Assembly (NCBI GenBank): GCA_036986275.1
Contig: BTRG01000024.1
Location: 1 to 31,776, forward strand
Source of the DNA: BTRG01 sp036986275
Lineage (GTDB): Bacteria; Pseudomonadota; Gammaproteobacteria; Acidiferrobacterales; SZUA-150
Direction: 5' to 3'
Length of the DNA stretch: 31,776 bases
Of this stretch, positions 1 through 7,252 are shown piece after piece. The translations under genes were made by a program, and so were the position numbers. The stretch's first letter is position 1. Every line of letters begins with the position of its first letter. The notes under the pieces are model-generated. The model was not told the DNA's origin. It ran no database searches and worked only from the letters and a program-made list of their open reading frames with translations.

Positions 1-129
1 GCGCCCCTCTCTGACACATAGACGTTGAACCGCCATGTACGCAAGGATATTCTCGTTGAAAAACCTATATTCTTGGCGCCTTGACGGTTCAATTCATGAA
101 TCAAAACTCCATTAGCCTTGTATGGATAA

Positions 130-326
130 TCATAGTCGTTACCGGGTAAAGTGAGACCCATGCTTTAGCAGCAACTAAAGCCTTCTTATGCAGTAGCTCG
201 TAATTTGCCTGGCTCCTCTGTTGAGAGACCGTTAACAAGTGTGAGCACTGCATGAGACTCCAAGCTATAAATTCGAATAGTCAACTGGGCCTAGAGCTCG
301 TATTTGCAAGGCGGAGTCAGCTTATT
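130..326 (+). ncRNA. Candidate IS110 bridge RNA region
   Basis: This is about 200 nt of non-coding DNA directly upstream of the transposase. It contains a 4-bp hairpin (GGGT 144-147 with ACCC 156-159) followed at once by a perfect 7-bp hairpin (GCTTTAG 162-168 with CTAAAGC 175-181, 6-nt loop). In studied IS110-group elements this position encodes a bridge RNA whose two loops base-pair with target and donor DNA. The position and the hairpins are seen; the RNA itself and its guide loops are inferred. A longer in-frame start for the transposase at 252 would make part of this region coding, but I prefer the start at 327. Confidence 0.35.
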
Positions 327-1283
327 ATGTCTACCTCAAGTAATCAAAAAGATGTCAATGTCGGTGTTGATACCGGTAAATCTCAACTGGATATCTACAT
401 TCGGCCATTAGATATCTATTTTAAAGTGCCAAATGATAAAGGCGGTGTTGCTCAAGCTCTTAAAGAGATTAAGAAGCATAACCCATCACGGATCACCATA
501 GAAGCAACTGGAAGGCTTGAATTCAATTTCATAGCAGCCTGTTCAAAAGCTGGCCTACCATTTGTTGTTGCCAATCCTGTTCATGTCAAAAGGTTCTCAG
601 GCGCCATTGGTCAATTAGCCAAAACAGATAAGATTGACGCAAGGTTAATTGCCCATTATGGCGAAGCCATCGAGCCACCTTTATCTACCTTAAAGCCTGC
701 TATCATGCGATCTATGAGCGATTTGCTGGCTCGCAGAGGGCAATTAATGACAATGCAGACCATGGAGAAGAATCGACTCCAGATCATGCCTAAGGCGCTG
801 CACTCTTCAATCAACCCCATATTGACTGCCATAAAGAATCAGATCGATAAGGTCAATCATAAACTTCAAAAGCTTATTGAAAGCTGTGAAGAATACAAAG
901 TAAAGAGTGACATTATTCAAAGCATGCCTGGTGTCGGTAATGTGGTAACTCTCAGCTTATTAAGTAATATGCCCGAACTTGGTTATATCAGCAATAAGGA
1001 AGCTGCAGCTTTAGTCGGGGTTGCTCCAATCAACCGAGAAAGTGGCACCTACAACGGCCATAGAAAGGTGCGTGGCGGACGACACCAGATCCGCACAGTT
1101 ATGTTTATGGCCATGCTGTCAGCTATTCAATGCAACCCTGTATTTAAAGCAACCTATAATCGCCTCCTTGACGCTGGAAAACCGAAGAAAACAGCTATCA
1201 TTGCATGTGTAAGAAAAATGATAGTTATCCTTAATTCTATGGTAAGAGATGGCGTCATGTGGAACCCCGAAATGGCAAATTAA
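327..1283 (+). CDS. IS110-family transposase (DEDD recombinase)
   Basis: This 318-residue protein is of normal length for the family. The N-terminal RuvC-like half has the first acidic residue in VGVDTGKSQLDIYI, the Glu in TIEATG and the Asp pair in LAKTDKIDARLI. The C-terminal half is the transposase_20 domain, with MPGVGNVVTLSLLSNMPELG, the block ALVGVAPINRESG and a GHRKVRGGR motif holding the region of the catalytic Ser. I chose the ATG at 327 because GGAG lies about 10 nt before it and the conserved domain begins shortly after. An upstream in-frame ATG at 252 would add 25 residues with no family similarity. No frameshift or stop is present, so the enzyme may be active. Confidence 0.93.
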   Translation: MSTSSNQKDVNVGVDTGKSQLDIYIRPLDIYFKVPNDKGGVAQALKEIKKHNPSRITIEATGRLEFNFIAACSKAGLPFVVANPVHVKRFSGAIGQLAKTDKIDARLIAHYGEAIEPPLSTLKPAIMRSMSDLLARRGQLMTMQTMEKNRLQIMPKALHSSINPILTAIKNQIDKVNHKLQKLIESCEEYKVKSDIIQSMPGVGNVVTLSLLSNMPELGYISNKEAAALVGVAPINRESGTYNGHRKVRGGRHQIRTVMFMAMLSAIQCNPVFKATYNRLLDAGKPKKTAIIACVRKMIVILNSMVRDGVMWNPEMAN

Positions 1284-1438
1284 ATTGGCGTTTGACACCA
1301 TAGTCACTTGTTACACAAAGATTCCGTGCCCAGCTAAAACACATGCTGGCTATCCTTTGCCTAAAGGTGGGGGTTTTAGGGATCCCCTGTCGGGAGATTA
1401 AACAGTAGTATTGATCGACGATAATTATGTTGAAAGAA

Positions 1439-1476
1439 AACCGTTATATCCATACTTTCATATCGATATAACGGTT
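1439..1476 (-). terminator. Rho-independent terminator after the cytochrome/porin operon
   Basis: A 12-bp perfect stem (AACCGTTATATC 1439-1450 with GATATAACGGTT 1465-1476) encloses a 14-nt loop. Read leftward it is followed by TTTTCTTTC. It begins about 20 nt after the stop of the cytochrome gene and so closes that operon. Confidence 0.85.
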
Positions 1477-1494
1477 AATTGTATAGTGGTTTGG

Positions 1495-1788
1495 TCAATT
1501 GCTCATTTGTAAAAACGTAATGATATCCCGGGTTTCCTGGCCTGTCAGACCGCCTCTAACCCGCATATGGAAGGTTGTTGTAACCCACTGGTCGTCCCGC
1601 AATTCTTTTGGATCGCGAACATTATGACACCGCAAACAATTATCGGCCCAGGCTCTGGCGCCACGAACAAAATTGCCTTTTTTACTATCATCTTCATCAG
1701 CGGAACTTATAGCAGTGTAGTTAAGACCAGCAACCAGCAATATACCGACCAGCGCCGTTTTATATGTTTTTAGAAATTCTGAGTTCAT
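1495..1788 (-). CDS. Small monohaem c-type cytochrome
   Basis: This 97-residue exported protein has an N-terminal signal segment (hydrophobic residues about 11-29, ending ISSADED). It carries one haem c attachment motif, CLRCH at residues 51-55, in the class I context ARAWADNCLRCHNV. Met75 in TTFHMRVRGG is a plausible distal haem ligand, and the C-terminal helix ETRDIITFLQ matches the usual last helix of small cytochromes c. It should be a periplasmic electron carrier. It is the last gene of a leftward operon, 11 nt after the porin stop, with GGAG before its ATG. The redox partner is not in view. Confidence 0.9.
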   Translation of the reverse strand: MNSEFLKTYKTALVGILLVAGLNYTAISSADEDDSKKGNFVRGARAWADNCLRCHNVRDPKELRDDQWVTTTFHMRVRGGLTGQETRDIITFLQMSN

Positions 1789-1799
1789 GAATTTTCTCC

Positions 1800-3023
1800 T
1801 TAGAAACCATATGCCAATTGAACCAGTATTCGATCGCTTGCTTCATTTCCAGCGTTTGGATTTTCATTCGCTTCGTAATTCAATTTTGCAACAAGATTAC
1901 TGGCAAATAGATAATTAACACCTGCTGTAGTTTGATTCAGGTCTTCCGAAGGGTGAGGAGTGTCATACTGACCGTAGCGCAATACGGCCTCCCAGTTACT
2001 AGGCAGGAATCGGTACGAACTCTGAAGATACCCTGCAGACCATTTTCCACCTTCGGAAGCTGTACTCGCAAGTTGTTCACCAATTTCCTGCTGAATAAAT
2101 TCTCCGCGAAACTCAATATTGCTTATTCTCCAGTTAAAATCTGCGCCTAATGCATTATAGTCTCTTGCTTCATCGTAACTATAGCCACCAGAACCATCAT
2201 CAGTGCGTAGTGATACCTTTCCTCCTGCGGCGGAAATACCAAACTCCAGTTTCTGCCTGGGAAAAAATATACCTAATCGACCGCCAGCTACTTTTTTCCC
2301 ATCTGCATCCTGGTTTAGTCCTGGTGTTTCTATCATTTCAATTTCATCGCCAATCTCATTTCCTTCAAGCGTTGGTCCGTTACCTATATAAACTGAATAG
2401 TTTAGTGAAATACTACTATCAGTCAGATAACTGCCACGAACCATTAATCCCACTTCAGCACTAGGTGCTGCCTGATCATGGCCAAAACCTACTGGAGCAG
2501 ACGCCATTTTATTAATCCAGGAAGGATGGATATTCTGTCGAAATTGGCCTAATGGACTTAAGAATTTACCGGCAATAAGCATAGCGTAGTCACTCATAAA
2601 CCAGTCAATAGTCAGATAATCAACGCCGGCTTCACTTGCTCCTGCTTCGTCAATCTCAAACTCAAGTTCTGCTTCAAGCATAAAGCTGTCTGCAAACTGA
2701 AAATGGAAAATGGGCGAAAATGATCCAAGGCTAAAAGTTCCCGGCTGGTCTTCGACATCAATATAATTTACATCAGCATATCCAGCCAAATGAATCAGGG
2801 TTTTCGGTGTTTTCCACTCTTCCCATTCTTTTGCCTTTACATTCAATTTTTCGACATCAGTCTGCAGTTGATCTTTTGGAGCTTGAAATGCCTCCCATTC
2901 TTTTGCTTTCTTGTTTAAGGAATCGACTTCGGAACGGAGTTTTTCCAGTTCTGTTTGCGCCATTACATTAGAACCGAATATAAGTCCCATTATAATCGCT
3001 ATTGTTTTTAATTTAAATTTCAT
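1800..3023 (-). CDS. Outer-membrane beta-barrel porin with N-terminal coiled coil
   Basis: This 407-residue protein has a signal peptide (residues 1-22, cleavage after NVMA) and a short periplasmic coiled coil at about 24-75, in which the phrase KAKEWE occurs twice. A barrel of alternating aromatic and polar strands follows and ends in LVQLAYGF; the terminal Phe is the classic outer-membrane assembly signal. The layout resembles DcaP-like and OprO/OprP-like porins, but I cannot name the substrate. It lies between a 74-residue ORF and a cytochrome c in one transcription unit, so uptake or exchange linked to a redox process is possible but unproven. Confidence 0.85.
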   Translation of the reverse strand: MKFKLKTIAIIMGLIFGSNVMAQTELEKLRSEVDSLNKKAKEWEAFQAPKDQLQTDVEKLNVKAKEWEEWKTPKTLIHLAGYADVNYIDVEDQPGTFSLGSFSPIFHFQFADSFMLEAELEFEIDEAGASEAGVDYLTIDWFMSDYAMLIAGKFLSPLGQFRQNIHPSWINKMASAPVGFGHDQAAPSAEVGLMVRGSYLTDSSISLNYSVYIGNGPTLEGNEIGDEIEMIETPGLNQDADGKKVAGGRLGIFFPRQKLEFGISAAGGKVSLRTDDGSGGYSYDEARDYNALGADFNWRISNIEFRGEFIQQEIGEQLASTASEGGKWSAGYLQSSYRFLPSNWEAVLRYGQYDTPHPSEDLNQTTAGVNYLFASNLVAKLNYEANENPNAGNEASDRILVQLAYGF

Positions 3024-3061
3024 TGAAATAAACCTCAGTAATTAACGGATATATTCCGGAT

Positions 3062-3286
3062 TCAGTACTCGAATCCATAACTACTATTATAATTTTCCTG
3101 GTTTAATGGCAGAGTGTCTAACACAAAAGCATCTACAATTTGTTGCAAGAAACCATATTCAGTTGAATGAGTTATGAGCACATGTCCGGCATTATGATTA
3201 CTAAATGTTGAGAAATCATCGCATTTATATCTTTTTATTAATTTTGATTCGCTAACGGCACTTACTTGAGGCGCAATTATTTGCAT
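3062..3286 (-). CDS. Small protein of unknown function, first in the porin-cytochrome operon
   Basis: This 74-residue ORF has a strong ribosome binding site (GGGGAGGG before the ATG) and lies directly downstream of a recognisable promoter, which argues that it is translated. I see no signal peptide or membrane segment. The stretch from AGHVLITHS to VDAFVLDTLPLN weakly recalls the C-terminal part of alpha/beta hydrolases (GHG followed by a helix), so it could be the remnant of a larger enzyme or a leader ORF. It ends 38 nt before the porin start. I do not recognise the family. Confidence 0.5.
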   Translation of the reverse strand: MQIIAPQVSAVSESKLIKRYKCDDFSTFSNHNAGHVLITHSTEYGFLQQIVDAFVLDTLPLNQENYNSSYGFEY

Positions 3287-3352
3287 ACTGAATACCCTCC
3301 CCTTTATGCCAGAATAAATCTGATTTTAATTGGGTACTTCCATTTTGTGCGC

Positions 3353-3390
3353 ATTATATTTAATACGCTCTATATTGATATAGAGCGTAT
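3353..3390 (-). promoter_or_regulatory. Promoter and 28-bp palindromic operator of the porin-cytochrome operon
   Basis: On the leftward strand there is a perfect TATAAT at 3353-3358 and only a weak -35 about 17 bp upstream. Over that -35 position lies a perfect 13-bp inverted repeat, ATACGCTCTATAT at 3363-3375 and its complement at 3378-3390, separated by TG. A poor -35 under a long palindrome is what a regulated promoter looks like, but the regulator is unknown. Confidence 0.6.
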
Positions 3391-3411
3391 ATTAGCTAAT
3401 TCTTAAATAAT

Positions 3412-3425
3412 ATGATCCAGATCAA
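3412..3425. promoter_or_regulatory. FNR/CRP-like box upstream of the porin-cytochrome promoter
   Basis: The sequence ATGAT-CCAG-ATCAA differs by one base from the FNR consensus TTGAT-N4-ATCAA. Its centre is about 72 bp before the start site predicted from the TATAAT at 3353-3358, close to the -71 spacing known for class I FNR/CRP-type activation. The position supports redox control of a cytochrome operon. This is inference from one site. Confidence 0.35.
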
Positions 3426-3454
3426 ATCTTCCCGATATATCTGGTCATAGAAAA

Positions 3455-3672
3455 GCCCGTTTGCCTGCTTTATTTATCACCATCGCCGAGAGCTTCTTTG
3501 CCGATCTCAAGAACGAATGGACTTATCACGGAAACATCTACATCTATAAAGAGGGAGGAAACCAGATCAGCCATTAGATTACATTGAATTGTTTTATCGC
3601 TGCAAATACATGCGTCAGACACTCTTTTTCCAAGCAGCGGATGAGTATGAAAACTTGCGCGTGGTTGCTTAA
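3455..3672 (+). pseudogene. IS3-family OrfB transposase C-terminal fragment, frameshifted
   Basis: Translation from 3482 gives IAESFFADLKNEWTYHG, the conserved end of the IS3-family integrase core (AESFF.LKNE), and then a stop. The sequence continues in another frame from 3577 as DYIELFYRCKYMRQT and ends with ADEYENLRVVA and a stop at 3670-3672, which matches the typical YIE.FYN.KR...L end of OrfB. The gene is therefore a fragment broken by at least one frameshift. Nothing of OrfA or the rest of the catalytic core remains. Confidence 0.8.
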
Positions 3673-3743
3673 CCCTGTGTCTCTGAAGTTAGGGAAGATT
3701 CAATAGACGACGGGCTCATTCATCCATAGCTAAAGCCGTGGTG

Positions 3744-3958
3744 GGTGAATCCCACTTCCAAGTGCAACACTTAATCAACTCACTGTTACAAGCTAAGTCA
3801 GTAAAACAGTGAATGGAGGACACAGCAGGTGACTGATAAAGAAGTTGCAACGGCTGTCAAAAGATTAAACAATCAACCCCGTAAATGCCTGAACTATCGC
3901 ACACCGCAAGAGGTGTTCTCGGAAGCGTTACGTGTTGCGGTTGGGAGTTGAATTCACC
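3744..3958 (+). mobile_element. Internally deleted IS30-type element with inverted repeats
   Basis: Imperfect terminal inverted repeats of about 31 bp face each other. The left end (3744-3776) starts GGTGAATCCCACTTCCAA and the right end (3926-3958, complement) starts GGTGAATTCAACTCCCAA; both continue with GCAACAC. The same three bases GTG flank the element on both sides (3741-3743 and 3959-3961), which fits the 2-3 bp target duplication of the IS30 family. Only about 215 bp remain, with the tail of the transposase gene at the right end, so it can move only if a related transposase acts in trans. Confidence 0.65.
3829..3951 (+). pseudogene. IS30-family transposase C-terminal remnant
   Basis: Forty codons read VTDKEVATAVKRLNNQPRK and then CLNYRTPQEVF, ending at a TGA at 3949-3951. 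The phrase LNNQPRKCLNYRTPQEVF is the diagnostic end of IS30-family transposases (LN.RPRK.LG..TP.E.F). All of the DNA-binding and catalytic DDE part is missing. The stop codon lies inside the right inverted repeat of the deleted element. Confidence 0.8.
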
Positions 3959-3980
3959 GTGTTCCGCCGCATCACGCCAT

Positions 3981-4007
3981 AAAAAGGGATCCTGAGGACC
4001 CCTTTTT
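3981..4007 (-). terminator. Terminator after erpA
   Basis: AAAAAGGG (3981-3988) pairs with CCCTTTTT (4000-4007), and TCC/GGA pairs inside after one mismatch. The hairpin has A and T runs on both sides, so it can work in both directions. Read leftward it lies about 30 nt after the erpA stop. Confidence 0.8.
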
Positions 4008-4036
4008 CCTGCATCAAAAACCCCGGCTTTATTGTA

Positions 4037-4396
4037 TCAAGCACCGAACGATGAGCCGCAACCACAAGTGGTCTTGGCATTGGGATTCTTGATCACAAAC
4101 TGCGCACCTTGCAAACCTTCCTGATAATCGATCTCGGCACCCACCAAATACTGCAGGCTCATGGGATCGACCAGCAAGGTGATGTCATTCTTGACGACAC
4201 GGGTATCGTCATCGGCGACGTCTTCATCGAAGGTAAACCCGTACTGGAATCCGGAACAACCACCGCCCTGAATAAAGACGCGCAACTTCAGGTTGGGGTT
4301 CTTTTCATCGGCAATCAGCTGTTTCACTTTTGCTGCCGCACTATCGGTGACCTTCACCGGATCGGGCATGGCTGGCATTTCGGGCATTGCACTCAT
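4037..4396 (-). CDS. erpA: Iron-sulfur cluster insertion protein ErpA (A-type carrier)
   Basis: This 119-residue A-type Fe-S carrier hands clusters to apo-proteins in the cytoplasm. The three ligand cysteines of the family are present: Cys47 in GGGCSGFQYGF, and Cys111 and Cys113 in TTCGCGSSFGA at the C-terminus. The short N-terminal extension before VKVTDSAAAKV and the FDEDV segment favour ErpA over IscA. It is the last gene of a leftward block after argC, a DUF6776 gene and a bactofilin, a linkage I know from other gammaproteobacteria. GGAGAG precedes the ATG by 9 nt. Its leader holds an imperfect hairpin at 4426-4454 and a perfect palindrome at 4529-4558. Confidence 0.93.
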   Translation of the reverse strand: MSAMPEMPAMPDPVKVTDSAAAKVKQLIADEKNPNLKLRVFIQGGGCSGFQYGFTFDEDVADDDTRVVKNDITLLVDPMSLQYLVGAEIDYQEGLQGAQFVIKNPNAKTTCGCGSSFGA

Positions 4397-4425
4397 TAAC
4401 TCATACTCTCCACAGCATTAAATTA

Positions 4426-4454
4426 GGGAGGCTCTGATTAATTCAGGGCTTCCC
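4426..4454 (-). promoter_or_regulatory. Imperfect hairpin in the erpA leader
   Basis: GGGAGGCTCTGA (4426-4437) and TCAGGGCTTCCC (4443-4454) can pair at 10 of 12 positions around a 5-nt loop. The hairpin ends 30 nt upstream of the erpA start codon. It could be a leader structure or an IS or MITE end; no protein site can be assigned. Confidence 0.3.
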
Positions 4455-4528
4455 GCGGCACGGGAATGTGCCACCATGCAGACACTTACCGCGATTGTAA
4501 GTGAAGAAACATGAAAATCACATTTTGT

Positions 4529-4558
4529 CTCTGATAGTTCATGCATGAACTATCAGAG
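4529..4558. repeat. Perfect 30-bp palindrome between bactofilin and erpA
   Basis: CTCTGATAGTTCATG (4529-4543) is followed immediately by its exact reverse complement (4544-4558), with no spacer. There is no T run on either side, so a simple terminator is unlikely. It lies about 130 bp before the erpA start and about 85 bp after the bactofilin stop. An operator for a dimeric regulator or a dimer-resolution-like site are possible readings. Confidence 0.9.
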
Positions 4559-4644
4559 TTTCCTCAGAATCGATATAAGGACAAAGACAGTATTATCAAT
4601 GACCAGTGACCTTCGATCAACGTTTGCCACAGTCCTGTACCCGC

Positions 4645-5082
4645 TCAATTCTTGTCGTTATCGCCCGATCCCACTGATTTTAGTGTGGTTACTGAGCCCT
4701 TGGCACCGCCTTCCTCGGCCTCCCGTACCAGGCTGCCGTTGACGCTGGCGCCCAGGGCCATCTCTATCATCTTGTAATGCACATCACCCACAATCTCGGC
4801 CTGCGGTTGCAACTCCATGCTTTCCGCCGAGCGCACATTCCCGCGTATGCTGCCGTTCACCACCAGATGAGGGACGGTGACATTACCGTTCACCACTGCA
4901 TGCTCACTCAATACCAGCGTGCTACTCATGTCAGATATCGCTGAGACATCTCCAGTGATCTTTCCATCCACACGCAATCCACCGGTAAAAGTTATATCAC
5001 CATTAATTTCCGTATTCACACCAACAAGTGTATCAATAGTATTACAGGGTTTGTCGCTTTGGCGTTTACTGAATCCGCTCAT
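4645..5082 (-). CDS. Bactofilin (polymer-forming cytoskeletal protein)
   Basis: This 145-residue protein has a central beta-helix domain (about residues 24-125) of short repeating strands, for example INGDITFTGGLRVDGKI, VNGNVTVPHLVVNGSI and IVGDVHYKMIEMALGASVNG. Hydrophobic and Gly residues recur every 5-6 positions, as in bactofilins. The N- and C-terminal tails are charged and probably disordered. Bactofilins self-assemble into filaments on the inner membrane and position cell-wall or polar machinery. There is no membrane segment here, and the upstream DUF6776 membrane protein could be the anchor (inference). AGGAG lies 8 nt before the ATG. Confidence 0.93.
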   Translation of the reverse strand: MSGFSKRQSDKPCNTIDTLVGVNTEINGDITFTGGLRVDGKITGDVSAISDMSSTLVLSEHAVVNGNVTVPHLVVNGSIRGNVRSAESMELQPQAEIVGDVHYKMIEMALGASVNGSLVREAEEGGAKGSVTTLKSVGSGDNDKN

Positions 5083-5196
5083 ACTTCATTCTCCTGCGCA
5101 GCATGCTGCGTAAATTGTGTCCCTCTTATCTATGCTAAGGCCGGTTTCCTTACACACCTCTAACTGTAGACCCTGAACAGGCCGCCTGCATCCCGA

Positions 5197-5916
5197 TCAG
5201 ACCTGTGGCCAGGTATAATTCCGGGTCAGTGTCTGGGCGCCACTGCCGCGCGTCGTAATCTTTACTTTTACTTCCCGCGCGTCAAAACCCGGTGGCAATT
5301 CAATCTCCCCCGCAAATTCCTGGAAATAGCGGAAGTTCACAACTATAGCCTTTTTTCCTGCCGCCGGAATACTCAGGGTCATTTGCTGACCCAACTGCAA
5401 GCCGTTGACTTCCAGCCTGACCTTGCCGCGAACGACGCGATCATGCTTGAGCGCCTGTATCAGCACCAGCTTGTATGTAAAGGTATTCTTTTTCGGGATC
5501 TTGTCGATATCCAGACTTTGTATACGTAGTCCGCTCTTTTTGTTTGCCGGCGAAATGATATTTCTATAGAAATCGAGGTCTTCCTTGAGCTTGACGAGTT
5601 CATTAGAGGAGACCTTCAAAGAGCGATTAAGATCCTTGTATGCCGCCTGATCCATTTGCAAAGTACGTTCCGCCCGGGCCAGGCCCTCACGAAGCTGCTG
5701 ATTGTCCTTTTCCAGTTGTTCTATTTGAAGCTTGAGGTCATCTTCTGTCTTCGAGGCACTGAATCGCTGGAAGCCTGCCGTACTCAGACCATAATTGTAC
5801 ATGCTGGCCCCGGCAACCACGACAATGATAGCGACGACCGCGGCCACCGTCATCTTCACGCGCGGTGAGTAGGCCGGTTTCACGATCATTTCGCTGGTTT
5901 TATTTCTATTAAACAT
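5197..5916 (-). CDS. DUF6776-type inner-membrane coiled-coil protein
   Basis: This protein of about 239 residues has a short basic cytoplasmic N-terminus and one membrane helix (about residues 22-44, VAAVVAIIVVVAGASMYNYG). A coiled coil of about 70 residues (DLKLQIEQLEKDNQQLREGL onward) is followed by a beta-rich C-terminal domain starting near RIQSLDIDKI. The topology is N-in with a periplasmic C-terminal domain. Its position between argC and a bactofilin is that of the DUF6776 family, whose function is unknown. Start choice: a TTG precedes the ATG at 5916, and GAGG lies 6 nt before that ATG. Confidence 0.85.
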   Translation of the reverse strand: MFNRNKTSEMIVKPAYSPRVKMTVAAVVAIIVVVAGASMYNYGLSTAGFQRFSASKTEDDLKLQIEQLEKDNQQLREGLARAERTLQMDQAAYKDLNRSLKVSSNELVKLKEDLDFYRNIISPANKKSGLRIQSLDIDKIPKKNTFTYKLVLIQALKHDRVVRGKVRLEVNGLQLGQQMTLSIPAAGKKAIVVNFRYFQEFAGEIELPPGFDAREVKVKITTRGSGAQTLTRNYTWPQV

Positions 5917-6013
5917 CAATAACCTCGGAGAGATACTTCTACCTGAGCATTATAGCGAGACGTCTGATGTTCACAAGGAAGGGGGTTACAGGGCATCCAG
6001 CGGGACCAGCCTT

Positions 6014-7048
6014 TTATCCCGGCATCACCGGTGGTTGATTTAACCCAACCCGCTCGTCCAGACCGAGCATAATATTCATATTTTGCACGGCCTGACCGGC
6101 CGCACCCTTGACCAGATTATCTATCACCGACAACACCACCACGGTATCACCCTCTTGCGGGCGGTGTATGGCAATACGACAGGTATTGCTGGACATCACG
6201 GAGCGTGTTTCCGGGTGTGCTCCGGCAGGCAAGACGTCTACAAAGGGTTCATCGGCGTAACGTCGCTGATAAAGCGCCTGTATATCTTCATCTGTTTGCA
6301 TGAGCCTGGCATAGAGCGTGGCATGGATGCCGCGTATCATAGGGGCAAGATGGGGCACAAAGGTCAGGCCCACCTCGCCAGCGGCCATTTCCTGTAGACC
6401 TTGCTGGATTTCGGGATGGTGCCGGTGACCCGAGACACCATAGGCCTTAAGACTATTGGAAACCTCCGCATACAACGTGCCGACATTGGCCCCACGGCCG
6501 GCGCCACTGACCCCGGATTTGGCATCGGCGATGAGGTAATGCACATCGACCAGCCCGGCTTCCACCATAGGTAAAAACCCCAACTGCACCGCCGTCGGGT
6601 AACAACCCGGATTGGCAATCAACCGGGCTTCTTTAATCGCCGGCCGATTGACTTCAGGCAGACCGTACACGGCCTCGGCCACCAACTCAGGACAGACATG
6701 CTTCATGCCATACCAGTGTTCCCAAGTCGGAATGTCCTTGATGCGAAAATCGGCCGCAAGGTCTATGAATTTGACGCCGGCATCAAGCAAGGTGCGGGCA
6801 TGGGTCATGGCCACGCCATTGGGCGTGGCGCAAAACACCACATCACAACCGGACAAGACCGTGACATCGGGCTCGCTAAAGGCAAGATCGACAAATCCGC
6901 GCAAACTCGGGAATAAATCCGCAACCGGCTTCCCTGCCTCACCGCGTGAAGTGATGCAGCTCAGTTCCACATCGGCATGCACGGCCAATATGCGCAACAA
7001 TTCGACACCGGTATAACCGGTGCCACCAATAATACCGACTTTAATCAT
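6014..7048 (-). CDS. argC: N-acetyl-gamma-glutamyl-phosphate reductase
   Basis: ArgC reduces N-acetylglutamyl phosphate with NADPH to the semialdehyde in arginine biosynthesis. The protein starts with the dinucleotide-binding motif VGIIGGTGYTGVELLR. It has the catalytic Cys in ANPGCYPT and the conserved GHRHHPEI segment with the active-site His. The length (344 residues) is normal for the family. I chose the ATG at 7048, directly before IKVGIIGG; an upstream ATG at 7084 adds 12 residues outside the family. It heads the leftward argC, DUF6776, bactofilin, erpA block. Confidence 0.95.
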   Translation of the reverse strand: MIKVGIIGGTGYTGVELLRILAVHADVELSCITSRGEAGKPVADLFPSLRGFVDLAFSEPDVTVLSGCDVVFCATPNGVAMTHARTLLDAGVKFIDLAADFRIKDIPTWEHWYGMKHVCPELVAEAVYGLPEVNRPAIKEARLIANPGCYPTAVQLGFLPMVEAGLVDVHYLIADAKSGVSGAGRGANVGTLYAEVSNSLKAYGVSGHRHHPEIQQGLQEMAAGEVGLTFVPHLAPMIRGIHATLYARLMQTDEDIQALYQRRYADEPFVDVLPAGAHPETRSVMSSNTCRIAIHRPQEGDTVVVLSVIDNLVKGAAGQAVQNMNIMLGLDERVGLNQPPVMPG

Positions 7049-7201
7049 AGGCGAAAGGTACAGGGCTTGGCGGGCACACTTCAAGTAATTAACTGCCCCG
7101 CGGCAGTAAAAGTCTGTCGTGGATGGGCATTGCCCACCAACGACTAGGGACTAGTAGCTAACGGCTGCAAGCCACCGGGACACAGCCCCCCGGACATAAA
7201 A

Positions 7202-7225
7202 AACGGGGTCCCTGAGGACCCCGTT
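7202..7225 (-). terminator. Terminator after the porin gene
   Basis: A perfect 10-bp stem AACGGGGTCC (7202-7211) / GGACCCCGTT (7216-7225) has a CTGA loop and, read leftward, is followed by a run of six T. It lies 28 nt after the porin stop. Confidence 0.92.
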
Positions 7226-7252
7226 CAAGTCAAACATAAGACTTAATTATTA

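Larger units (their letters stand above)
110..1400 (+). mobile_element. IS110-family insertion sequence (ends not resolved)
   Basis: This element consists of an intact DEDD-type transposase gene, about 200-300 nt of structured non-coding DNA before it and a shorter non-coding stretch after it. IS110-family elements have no or only subterminal inverted repeats and make little or no target duplication, so the ends cannot be fixed by eye and the limits given are approximate. The longer non-coding region lies upstream of the transposase, which is the arrangement of the IS110 group rather than the IS1111 group. The motif CATAGTC occurs both upstream (near 131) and downstream (near 1299) of the gene and may mark matching ends. 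Confidence 0.6.

Noticed and set aside
20..45. TTGAACCGCCATGTACG resembles the stretch near domain V of group II introns.
   Set aside because: Only about 17 bases match and no domain V hairpin or reverse transcriptase follows. It is too short to call an intron remnant.
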